From contig OY856187.1 of assembly GCA_963693315.1 (NCBI GenBank), positions 426,429,748-426,493,747 of the forward strand: a stretch of DNA of 64,000 nucleotides, read 5' to 3'. This document shows positions 11,946-22,360 of the stretch, piece after piece. Origin of the DNA: Diogma glabrata (taxonomy: Eukaryota > Arthropoda > Insecta > Diptera > Cylindrotomidae). The first letter of the stretch is position 1. Every line of letters begins with the position of its first letter. The translations under genes and the position numbers were made by a program. A model generated the notes under the pieces. It saw only the letters and a list, made by a program, of their open reading frames with translations, was not told the DNA's origin and made no database searches.

Positions 11946-13660
11946 GACTCCCGTAGTTATAGTCATATCAGAAAATTCAACTGCATTGCCCTCATATTTA
12001 TTATAATTATCATTTTAATTTGTTCAGTTGCAGGTATGGTGTCTATAAAAATAGATTAAATCCAAATACTGCAGCAATAACGTTATTAGCGGACCAATCA
12101 AAACAGTAATTAATATTAAAATGCAAATTTTATATTAAAATAACGGTTTTTCACAGGAAACATTCGTAATAAAGCAAATGATTTGAAGTTAGTGGAATCC
12201 GATAAAATAATATTTCCTCACCTCTGTATACCTCAATTTTAATTTTTATTCCTGTTTAGATGCCAATTATATCCAAAATTACGATACATCATATAGAATA
12301 TCGTTTAAGTATTTATCGCTTTCAACAGACCACCAATATTAAAATTTATTTTAACTTTATATGCCTGTGCCATCACATATTACACCAAAAACGAATTTAA
12401 TTAGATCAAAGTTTAAGTCCATAACTATACTATTACGTTTCGATGTCTATCAATGTAGCTTTTATTTATTAAAATGAAAAGAATTTATAACACATATTAT
12501 CAATTTTTTTCCCGCACTTTTCCAGCCTTAAAATATCTCTTATTTTGTTTTTACAAATTAGTGATCGGATAGTTAAAAAATTGATTTTAATCAATTTTAA
12601 ACTTATCCAATTTATAACACATCTTTGTTTAATTTTTTTTATCCACTAAAAACATCTATTAACCAATTTTCACTAGAGCTTATTACATAAAAAATTAATA
12701 AATAGCAAACTTTAATATCAGTATTACACAACCAGTAATTTATTTCTAAACAATTCAAAATAAACAAAATCTAATTAAATATATATTTCTGTAATAATCT
12801 CTAATAATGAATTGCTATCTTTGATTTAAATTAACTAATCTGCCAATCGGACATTTGATCGATTATTATTAATAGCTAGATTGTCTATCGGTTTCTTTTT
12901 AATTATACTTTTCATCGCACATAAATTTAAAATTTTCCCATATCTCAATATTTATAAAATGCTAGCCAAACCATTTTCATATATCATCTCAATAAACAAT
13001 TCTAGTCAAACGAGAAAATGTTCTCCTCTACAACTACAGACAACCATTATACTTTTTATGCATTATAACAGCCGTATTATATCCACATATAATACTCTGA
13101 TTAAAGCTATATATACAAAACAAAAATTTTATTATTTTAGTAGATAGAAACATGTATTAGTGTAAAGGACTGTGTGTAGCACTGTGTGTACCTGTGTGTA
13201 CTTGTGTGACGCAACAATGCAATTAACTGAGAAAATTTTAAACATTGGTTAATTGACCTGTACCATACATAAATGTTTTTATGTTTGGTGCTATAGATTA
13301 TTTTAAGACAATGAGTTATAAAGCCGGAACCGAAATAAAATAGTAAATCATTTAGAAAATTTCTTTAGCTATGCATATTCTTTTTTTAGAGTAAAACTCG
13401 AAATAGACCTGTCGTTATGGTTATGGTTATTACGCCCGAAAGACTCGAGTGATGGATTTCGCTTCATGAGTGTAATAGTCAGTAACGCTAGTGGTGCATA
13501 CAAGCTTTTATGCTTCATTTAATAAACTAGAACCTAAGAAACAATTTAATTTTGTTTCTATGTTGATATGATAAAAATACACATGTATCCTAGTATGCCA
13601 TGAAAATTAATAGTTTGAAGTTTGAAGTAATTATTTTTTGTTTGTATGTTGCTATGTAAT
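11946..13660. other. AT-rich, nothing recognised
   Basis: No familiar coding motif. TGTGTGTAC-type short repeats lie at about 13170-13208. The 88-codon plus-strand frame at 12881 is an AT-rich, membrane-like translation without support. Confidence 0.6.
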
Positions 13661-13661
13661 G

Positions 13662-13898
13662 GTTATTTAAGTATTAAGGGCAGTAAGAGTGTTTTACCGA
13701 TTGAGGATATATGTTTTGAGATCGAGACGAAATCGAGATCTTTCAATTTCAAAATAGTAAGCATTGCGATTCATCATAATTCTATAGGTTTTTTTGTTGC
13801 AAAACTTACTATCATCAAAAAATTTCGACTTTGTCTCGATCTCAAAACATATATCCTCAATCGGAGGACACTCTTACGGTCCTTAATACTTAAATAAC
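13662..13898. repeat. 237-bp inverted repeat (hairpin or MITE)
   Basis: The left arm (13662 to about 13768) and right arm (about 13800-13898) are reverse complements with few mismatches. Outer ends are GTTATTTAAGTATTAAGG and CCTTAATACTTAAATAAC. The arms share GAGGATATATGTTTTGAGAT. The loop is about 35 bases. An open frame of 83 codons runs through it, but its two halves are complementary strands, so it is an artefact. I see no clear target-site duplication. It could be a MITE or a foldback relic. Confidence 0.75.
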
Positions 13899-13981
13899 TA
13901 TAAAGTTGAAGCTAGTAAATTGTCCTACATAATTATTTAAATAAAAATCGTTTTTATTCACACCGTATAGTGTCTCCCTTA

Positions 13982-14032
13982 CCGGTAAGTAATTGTATGA
14001 TCAGTATGATCAATAAGTAATTACTTACCGAT
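13982..14032. repeat. short palindrome
   Basis: CGGTAAGTAATT and AATTACTTACCG face each other around a TGATCAGTATGATCA centre. Possibly the core of a small foldback element. Confidence 0.5.
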
Positions 14033-16066
14033 CTGTGATTTGTAAACAAAATTTACTATGTTTATTCACGAATCAGTAAACATGCAAAATCGCCTGATCG
14101 TTCGAAAATAAATTTTCCTACAAATGGTAACGTATGACAAAAACTTGTATGACGTTTAAATATTTTGTTAGTTTTGAAATTCATATTAACGTTTATAGAA
14201 AAAATGTTGCACAAATATTTCCAAAAATGTAAAATTGTTTTAGCATTTTATGAGCCGGCGTTATTAATTCATAACGCCCTCTTATAACGTTCCGGTTGGT
14301 ATCGATGAGTTTATCCGCGTATCCTAGACTTTATAATAACTTTATATAAATGTGAAGCTTAAATAAATTAAAAGTTAAGCGTATTTTGTCTTTAAAAGCT
14401 ACAAGTGAGTCAAAGGTTGAGCTGTAAACACTGTTTAGTTCATTCATTAGTGTTCCTGTTATTTATAGTTTCTAAGTTACATTGAGCATGCTTTTATGTG
14501 AAAATATGGCTTACGGTATAAAAATATTCAAATTGTAACTATTTGTTTCTTAAGATTGAGAAAAACTTAAAAAAGATGCTTGCTTATTATATTAAGTTAG
14601 TTAGCAAGTTATCAGAAATTAATAGCATAATTAATGGGATTGATTAAATCGAAAATTCAATCACTTCTTTCGTTGTTATCTTGAACTAATTTTCAGTTAT
14701 TACATCCAACAATTTATGATTGATATAATACTTAAAAATTTTGAGAGATTTATGGTTTATGTATGCTGATTTATGATTTTTAAAATATAACTACAAATAT
14801 AGTGAAATTAATGTTACTGAGTCAATACTGACTACACATAGCAATAAATTTTATTTGAAACCGTCAAACTATAGTTTAACATTTAAATATGTAATATTTT
14901 ATTATGAATCAATAAGTTTAAAATGTTTGTACAGATTAACCATATGGTAAAAATGTACGACACTATGTTCGTATAATATGTTGATTGTGACTATCTTTTA
15001 TTTTTTTGCAACTATATAAAACCTTCATTATGTCCTAAATTTGCCAGACTCCAATTTAGCTTAGTTCTTTTACCTTATATCACCTAATTAAACGTTTTGT
15101 TATACTTTAACTCCATCAATTTGATTAAACACAACATTATCATTCTCAAAATGCTGATGTCGAAACTAAATTCCAATATATTGACGTTTCCCATGCTTCT
15201 TACATATTTCTACCAATTCGTTTCCTCAATTTTAGCTTTTGATCTCATTTTCTTTTTCTTGTTATTCTAGGAATGGTATAGATTTTCTCTTTCAATTAGA
15301 ATTTTGTCTTTTGTCAGCGCCGCATATCTTTCAAAGACATTTTATTTTCTTCAATAGATTTCCATAAATAAATTTTCTTCTAGTTCTCTAATATGTATAC
15401 ACTTTAAATTTTCCAATCTTTCGCTTTTTATATGCTGTAGTAAAAGAAAAGTTTATAGGTTTCAAAGAGATTCAATTTAATGTGAGAAATAAAAGAATTT
15501 TGTCTCCGCTTGTATTTGATAGATGATTGAATTGTTGTTTGCTGTGAAGTTTTTTTTGTATTAAGCTTTTCAAAAGTTTTTCAAAAGAAATTGATTTTGT
15601 ATGAAATTATGTAAATACTTAGATTTAAACATAATCTTAATTCTGTTCTCTCTTGCTAATATTTTGGTGGATATTAATTAGCAAAAGCAATTTTTTGTAA
15701 ATAGCTAAAATTCAGAATGGCTAGTTTAATCCGAAAGCAAAAACTAGCATATCTTGCTAGCAAAGTACTACTTTGCTATAAAACCAATTACAAGATCAGC
15801 ACATCTGATTTACGACAGAAAACAAAAGCAGTGTGTAAAATTGTGTAAAATGATGAAAAACAGTGTGTTGAATTATTATGACTTGTATACAGTCTTATTC
15901 AGCCAATTTGCTTTATTCGTGCTCATACAACTAAAAATGGTGACTAATTCTGTCCAACCAATAAAACTAATAAAAAGTACGTACGAAAAAATAATTTTAT
16001 AATATGCATAAAAATTACATTAAATCTAAGAATTTGTTAATGTTTGGCGCTAATAAACGCAAAATT
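14033..16066. other. AT-rich, nothing recognised
   Basis: No coding or element ends identified. GGCGTTATTAATTCATAACGCC at about 14265-14287 is a small hairpin. Confidence 0.6.
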
Positions 16067-16068
16067 AA

Positions 16069-16138
16069 ATACGTATATATCAAAACTCGTTGGGATATAT
16101 ACTACTGTAGATGAAAGCATAGCTTTCGAAATACGTAT
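16069..16138 (+). ncRNA. hammerhead-ribozyme-like relic
   Basis: Three helices can be drawn around a hammerhead core. Stem III: ATACGTAT at 16069-16076 pairs with ATACGTAT at 16131-16138. A short stem I can form between TATATC (16076-16081) and GATATA (16094-16099), not ideally placed. The core CTGTAGA (16105-16111) differs from CTGANGA at one invariant position. Stem II is six perfect pairs, GAAAGC/GCTTTC (16113-16118 and 16122-16127), followed by GAAA (16128-16131). An AUA triplet lies at the expected cleavage position. Hammerheads of this kind are known from Penelope-like element terminal repeats; the substitution in CUGANGA predicts weak or no activity. Confidence 0.55.
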
Positions 16139-16139
16139 A

Positions 16140-17129
16140 TCTAGTAAATAAAAACTATTAGTGAACAAGAAATTGGCGATTTTATTTTAATTTATCAGTG
16201 AAATTTATTATATTCAGAATGCTTTTCAAACGTGTATTGAAAGTAAAGTGTTTCAGTGCTTAACCGTTTAACCTAATTGCACTTAAATAAAGTATTTTTC
16301 ATTTCCTTATAGCGGCCATTCGACTTTCTATAAATAACTTATTAAATTTAAATTTATTATTTCATTTATTTTTGAAAATCTTAAATAAATCCCACAAAAT
16401 CTAACATTTTCACTTATCAATTTAAACGTTTTTCACCCCACAATCTATTATCGTAACCAGCACAAGATCAGATCTGTATATTATCAAATTAGAATTAAAT
16501 AAAAATGAAAAGCACAACTTAAGTCATTTTAAAAATTCACAAGAATAACAAAAAAATATTGTTGAATGTTCTAAAATCCCATAAGTAATCACACAGAACA
16601 AATAAAAAGGAAAATCAGAGAGAAACATTCACGTAAATAAAATAAAATCCTGAAGAATTTGAATTGAATCAAAAAAAAATTATATTAAGTCAATCAAAAT
16701 CTTCGCGAGATAAAAAATTCTTAACAATCATTTTGATTTGAGTGATTTATTTTATTATTATTCATTGATTTACTCATTCGTTTTGTACGTACGTACGTAC
16801 TTTAACTCCCATTTCTTTAAAAGTATCATCATTTGTAAATGTGTGTACGAGAGTGGGTTGATATGTAGCAACAAATAAAATGTTATTCTGCAATGGCTTA
16901 AATCAACGCATTTTATGGATAAAAGCCCTCCCTTATATATGTATATATTCACAGAAAATAAGTAAAACAAAGTTAACAGAACACAATTGCCAACAACATT
17001 GAATTCTTCTATAAAATAAATTTTGTTTGTTGTAAATGTAAAAAAGCGACATAAAGTAAAAAATCAGTTTGTCGTTTTGTTATTATACATATTATGTTTT
17101 TGTTTGGAATATATAAACGGCAACATCGC
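16140..17129. other. AT-rich, with a GTAC simple repeat
   Basis: GTACGTACGTACGTAC at about 16786-16801 is a short simple repeat. Nothing else recognised. Confidence 0.6.
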
Positions 17130-17700
17130 ATGAAGGGATCAGTTTTTGTTGATTTGTAATTTTTTAAAATTTTTGCTCTATGGATTTGATAACCCCGCGT
17201 ACTCTTGTCCCTGCTATTAATATACGAGCCATAATATCTGAAAGATATCAATAGCCAAGGTGATATCTTAAGGGTACTGAAAGATGAACTCTATCCAGTC
17301 AACGGTATCACCCAAAATCTTAGTTATGGAGCATTCTTTGATGATTTTAGGCTATTACGTGCTCGAAGAAATGATATGTGAAATTTAATCATTGAGGAAG
17401 TCTGTTCCATAATTAAGGCATATGCCACTACCTGGATAATTGGCAATTACATTTTACTTTTGTTCCTGCAAATTTTTAAAATCGGTTTACTTTTTACGTC
17501 TTATTAAATTTTTATTTCCTTAAATTTCTCCATCTTATGAAGTATGTCATATTTTATTATATGGTAGGATTAATTCTTTAGTTATATTTTTTTAAAAACA
17601 ATTTTCGTCTATCAACAACTTAGAACGCATGTTATTGTGGGTCCTAGGTTTGTGTCTGTAACATTTATTGCCTATTACACAGCAAATCGGTTAAAAAAAA
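17130..17700 (+). mobile_element. SINE-like repeat with LINE 3' tail, copy 2
   Basis: The head contains ACCCCGCGTACTCTTGTCCC, CAAGGTGATATCTTAAGGGT, GTCAACGGTATCACCC and CTTAGTTATGGAGCATTC, matching the 6.8-kb and 47.4-kb copies. The tail (17610-17700) has ACTTAGAACGCATGTTATTG and ends in an A-rich run. The tail has lost part of the TGTTGTTGTGACACA motif. Strand-consistent head-then-tail order matches copy 1. Confidence 0.5.
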
Positions 17701-18520
17701 TTATTTCCTACTTATTCATCTCCACTGTTTCTTCTTTTCATAGCACCAACTTCAATCATTCATCCACTCGAATTTTATTTTTAAAAAAATAAAGATATTA
17801 GATACATACATCCACTTTTGCACGTATTCCTATCAAACGAATTTTTCTTTTTTATGTTTTTCGCAATTTAGCTGTTTTTTAAATTATCCCGTTTGGAATA
17901 AGTGGAATTTGTTCAGTAGCCGTCCAAATATATGGTTATTACTTTTTATAAGAATATTTGGAATAAAAATTTGTTGAATCGATTTAGTGTCAAAAACAAA
18001 CATATTTTGTGATTATTTAAGAGTTGGGATATTAAAGCTCTATTTCATGTATGTGTCGCCATGAAAACAAAAATACGTTTTTATTTTATAATTACCATAA
18101 TTATTACATTTATCACACATCTTGTATTATTTAATAAAACTATAAACAAATTATCAATAATATAATGAAATAATATATCGTGCTACTAGTGCGTATGGGT
18201 TTTCCAAACGCGAGTGAAGTTACGCACGAGCGATAGCGTTGGCAGTTATCATACAAACTTGGACAACTCCTCTAGCATTACATAATATCCCATGATAGTT
18301 TTTGTATCGAATGTACAAAATTTTTTGAGTCTCAAAAAATAAACACATTAAAACTAAAAGTTTCGAACATTAAAAAATAAAATAGTATATTCTTCAACGA
18401 TGCCGAAAACAACTTATTTTAAAACGAGAGGACAGTGGTCCTTGTGATTCAAAATATGATTTTCGACAAGTAGAAGACTGTACTTTTTCTACTACCTTTT
18501 TAAAAAGTATTATATTATTT
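17701..18520. other. mostly AT-rich; short CG-containing block near 18.2 kb
   Basis: A block at about 18180-18250 (GAGTGAAGTTACGCACGAGC) loosely resembles the CGAG/CGCTAGCG-containing repeats at 38.4, 50.3, 60.4 and 63.95 kb. No coding sequence. Confidence 0.45.
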
Positions 18521-18712
18521 TACACTTTTTGCCGTAGGCTCTTGGCGTAATTCGTTGAATAACATATTTGTTTAGCACTTGTTTTTTACGCACGTTAATA
18601 TAAATTTTTAAAAAAATAAAAGATTTAGTTTTATTTTTATGATTACTCAATATATTTCGTCTTTTAAGGACGTCCTCAGGAGTAATGTCGTTTAGTTTGA
18701 TAGAATGGTGTT
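18521..18712 (-). repeat. direct repeat (LTR-like), downstream copy
   Basis: About 190 bases are repeated in the same orientation at 19617-19800 with roughly 90% identity. The start is ACTTTTTGCCGTAGGCTCTT and the end TTTAGTTTGATAGAA. On the minus strand it carries the hammerhead-like core CTGAGGA (18673-18679), a GTC/GAC stem and GAAA (18655-18658). It sits downstream of the 19078-19674 open frame, as the terminal repeat of a Penelope-like element would. Confidence 0.6.
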
Positions 18713-19077
18713 TATATACAAGAAATTTTTACTAATACTAACAATGTCAAAATTTTTATACCTCTATACATAACAAATTTCTAAAATAATTACATTTAAC
18801 TTAAAAAACAAAGAGGGAACATACAATAAAACTTAACAATAATAAAAATGTATACAATTACAAAAACTAAAAATAAACCAAATTAAAATATCAAAATTTA
18901 TGAATAATGAAATGGGAGTAAACGGTAATCCTCTATGTCGGAAGAATCTGAAAATAAAAACAAAGGCAAAGAGAAGTATCCGAAAAAACTATAGAGTATA
19001 ATTAATTGGAGTAAAGGACTAAATAATTTACCTAACCAGTTTTAAACGTTTCTAATAAAATAAATGAAAGAAAGAAC

Positions 19078-19674
19078 CTAATAGAAAAGAGCCGGATCGG
19101 TTAAAGGAGAATATTTGGTTTCAGTTTGTTCGTTTAAAATATTCTCATTGAAAAATAAGGACTTACGTATCTCATAAGATTCTTGGTGATGGATCTGGTT
19201 TTGTTTACGCAATTGCTCCATTACTTTGTTCAGTTTGGCAGATTGTTTCAGGTACTGAATATGTGTCAATTCTGCAGCTTCTTCTCTTACTTGTTGGTCA
19301 TAAATATCAAATTCCATGTTATGTAACCTTGATGACAATTCTGTATATACAATTTTAAGATGAGTAGAAAGGTTACATCTTATTGCGTACCATGATCTAA
19401 GTTCTTGATCTCTCCAAAATTCTCTTGCTTTCCTTATGGCACGTAAGCAGCTACGTGAGATGTTTGTTGTACAAATCCTTGTGTAGTTTGGTAATAAATT
19501 TAGTTTTTTACATCTGCTGTTGAACCAAAGATGGTTATTAACCGCACCAATTCTGACAATCAAACGACGGTAGAAGACGGCTAAGATGGCTAAATCTGCC
19601 AGTTTAATGTAGTTTACACTTTTTGCCGTAGGCTCTTGGCGAACGTATTTGTTTAGCACTTGTTTTTTACGCAC
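19078..19674 (-). pseudogene. probable Penelope-like element, N-terminal ORF fragment
   Basis: An open frame of 198 codons ends at a stop at 19078-19080. I see no known catalytic motif. The middle is basic and helical (LRAIRKAREFWRDQELR at about 19415-19460), followed by a coiled-coil-like stretch (EEAAELTHIQYLKQSAKLNK at about 19235-19290). The N-terminus overlaps the 19617-19800 direct repeat. An N-terminal charged helical region ahead of the RT, reading out of an LTR-like repeat that contains a hammerhead motif, is the known layout of Penelope-like elements; the family call rests on this layout, not on a catalytic domain. RT and GIY-YIG endonuclease are absent. The nominal first codon is GTG, so the true start is unknown. 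Confidence 0.45.
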
Positions 19675-19800
19675 GTTAATATAATTTTTTTAAAAAATAA
19701 AAGATTTAGTTTTATTTTTATGATTACTCAATATATTTCGTCTTTTAAGGACATCCTCAGGAATAATGCCGTTTAGTTTGATAGAACGGTGTATAGAGTC
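19617..19800 (-). repeat. direct repeat (LTR-like), upstream copy with hammerhead-like fold
   Basis: Partner of 18521-18712. On the minus strand a hammerhead-like order is visible: ACTCTATA (about 19796) can pair with TATATTGAGT (about 19726) as stem III; CCGTT and AACGG flank a loop as stem I; CTGAGGA (19754-19760) is followed by a single base, a three-pair GTC/GAC stem with a CTTAAAA loop, then GAAA (19736-19739). The same spacing of core, one extra base and three-pair stem II recurs at 39.6 kb. Confidence 0.55.
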
Positions 19801-19850
19801 ACATGTATAAAAATTTTGAGATTGCTAGTATTAGTAAACATTTTCTTGTA

Positions 19851-21050
19851 TATTTAAAATTAAAATCATTAAAATTATTCTGGGTTTCACCTCTATCAGC
19901 ATTTCAAGCAACTATTATATACATTTTTATATTTAAAATAATCAAAACATCATATAAAAATTTGCGTCTATCAACACCTTAGAAAGCATGTTTTTGTGAG
20001 ACCATGTTCTTAAAAGTTTTTTATGTGTTGTTGTGACACACATTGTAATTTCTACTACCAAACACATTTTATTTTTAAAAAAATAGCGTGTCATCAAAGA
20101 ATATTCCATAACTAAGACTAAGGGATGGTATCGGTGATAGAAAACATTTCATCCGCCAGCACACCTAAGATATCATTGTGGCTAATGAGATTTCACTGCT
20201 ATTGCCAGTGGTATACGATATCTCAAGATAACTCATATGCCAATAGCAGGGACTAAAGTACGCGTAGTTGTCACAACCATAGATCAACAAGTTTAAATCT
20301 CACAAATCTTCCTGCGGAAAGCTAAGTAAATTCATTGGTATTAATGCGCATTGTTGCCGTTTTGTAAATCACTATCGGCTAAGTGTCACCATTTAATTAG
20401 TTTATACATTATGATGACCATCCATGTTTAATCCTACCTAAACTATGCTTCTTTGTATAGAATTTGTGCGGTTTCCGTCTCGTAATTTTGAGCTTTAAAT
20501 CGATATAATCGATGTTATCAAGTATCAAGTTACAAGTATTAAGTCTTCACTTAATTTTAGAAACATGTATTACATACTATTGTAAACCAACAACATATTT
20601 GGTGTAGACTGTAGATGATAAAATTTGTAACATCATGATGTGTTAAATTTGAAAACATATAATTTTGATATTAAATGTAATTTTTTCAGGTTATACTTTC
20701 ATTTTTAATTTCATAAAAATTATGTTTAACAATAAAAACATTGATCAAAGCAAACAACCGTTTAAAACGATATTTAAATAAAAACCAAATTAAATAGTTA
20801 TCAACATTTAGGCAAAATCTCTTAAGATTATTATAAAGGCTCTGAGCTGCAGTTTTTGAAAATAGAAAATTTGCTAGTTACCTTTGGACTAGTGTACACA
20901 ACTTCCCAAATTTGCATGATGATCGGATGAATGGAGTATCAATGCATAAAGGACAAACAGACATACTTTCAATTTTATATATATTCAATATTTATATAGC
21001 ATGATGACTCGAATGTAAAAGACAGTAGCAATATAACTTTAAAAAACTAC
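19851..21050 (+). repeat. composite dispersed repeat, copy A
   Basis: Matches 46952-47830 in inverted orientation over nearly its whole length. It holds a LINE-like tail (19970-20085, TGTGTTGTTGTGACACACAT then poly(A)), then the SINE-like head in the opposite direction (20090-20350, including GGTATACGATATCTCAAGAT), then an AT-rich part ending near CATGATGACTCGAATG. About 250 bases at 20352-20600 are absent from copy B, so either A gained an insertion or B a deletion. Since two nested insertions are shared at the same junctions, the whole composite was copied as a unit. Confidence 0.75.
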
Positions 21051-21470
21051 ATTATAGATCAATTTCTTAAAATTCGTAAAAAGAACTTTGTATGAATTCA
21101 TGAATAAAAAAAATAATTTTAAGGGTACTTTATAAAAATTAAAAAAAAAAACAAAAAAAAAAGTGTACTACTCTAGTAGTGGAGTCATATTAGTAAAAAA
21201 AGGTGATATTGTGACGATTATGGAAGATGATAGAACACAACAACAATAGAACTTTCAAGAAAATTCTCGTTAGCTCTACAAATATAAAAATCAATAAAAG
21301 ATAATAATGCAACCAAAGTAAACAGTTAATAGGAAGTATTTGTTTTATCGAATAAGGATTGGTTAACGAAATAAAAATTGGTAAATAAAACAATTGAAAA
21401 GAATAGATTTCACACCTAGGTGTCAATATTTGAAGATCGTCTTATTGTTGATAAAGTAAGGAAAAAAAGG
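21051..21470. other. AT-rich, nothing recognised
   Basis: A minus-strand open frame of 78 codons (21190-21426) has an unsupported hydrophobic translation. Confidence 0.5.
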
Positions 21471-21853
21471 GTGTGTTCTATCTAGAACATCACAGCAGTT
21501 TCGAGGCTATTTCATGTAGTATATATAAGAGGTGTTCTTCGAGGATAGGATTAGTATAAAATTGTTAGCGATACAAAAAGTATAAAAATTTAGCAGTGAT
21601 AAAGGCGAAGTAAAAATTAACAGTGTTATAAGTAGAATGTTAAAAGTGATATTGTGAACAAGTATAAAAGAATTATAAGTGGTGAAATATTGTTAGTACA
21701 AGAAGAACTAAAAGCGTAATAGTAATAGGAGAAATATTTTTATTGTAAAATCTTGAACGAATAAAATTATAACGTTTAGAAAATCCATTGTGTTTTAAAT
21801 TTCCTGATTTAGTGATCGAACTAAATAATTGTAACTCGGCTAAGAAACGTTAC
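21471..21853 (+). mobile_element. probable solo LTR
   Basis: The block begins TGTGTTCTATCTAGAAC and ends CGTTACA, giving TGT...ACA ends. It holds a TATA-like TATATATAAG at about 21520 and a possible polyadenylation signal GAATAAAATT at about 21759. The 31977-32409 block begins TGTGGCCTATTG, also has an early TCTAGAA, a TATA-like box, and ends GTCGTTACAATAT, so both may belong to one LTR family. No internal coding sequence or primer-binding site flanks it and I cannot find a target-site duplication. Confidence 0.4.
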
Positions 21854-21929
21854 AATATATTTGATGTAAGAGCAAAGTTGAATTGTTTTTTTCTTTTCTG
21901 TTATAGACGTAATTATTTACGTACGTAAT

Positions 21930-22360
21930 TATTTAACAAATTTGGAGGTCCGGAAGGGCCCCAAAATGGCCAAATCTGGATTTTTGGTGCTTTTGGTGCC
22001 TTTTTGGTGAGTAGGTCGCTTCACTATTTTGAAATATTTCGGGCTCTATGGTCATAAAAAAAAATGAAAAATTTTTGTGATTAAATTTCGAATCCATCTA
22101 GGGGGGGTTAGTTACTTTAAAAGTGTAACCTAACCTCAAAAAACCGAATAGCGTGATTTTTTTTTTTACTAAATTTATGATAAGGGGCGGAAAACTCGTC
22201 GACTTTTCATGAAAATTTCAGGGAACATGTATTTTAATAGTCTTAACATGGAATTTAGTTTTTATGAAAAAATTTTAATTTTTTCGGCCACAATTGGCAT
22301 TTTTCGTTAAATTTGACCACTGGCGCCATATGAGAAGTCATCCAAAATTAATTTTTTTTT
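21930..22360. repeat. non-coding dispersed-repeat-like block
   Basis: A region with phrases such as GGTCCGGAAGGGCCCCAAAA, a CTAGGGGGGGTTAG run and GCGGAAAACTCGTCGAC differs in style from the AT-rich background and resembles the low-coding repeats at 2.9, 24.7 and 30.7 kb. No ORF and no terminal repeat found. Confidence 0.35.

Noticed and set aside
13646..13897. 83-codon plus-strand frame
   Set aside because: It lies wholly in the inverted repeat; the second half is the complement of the first.
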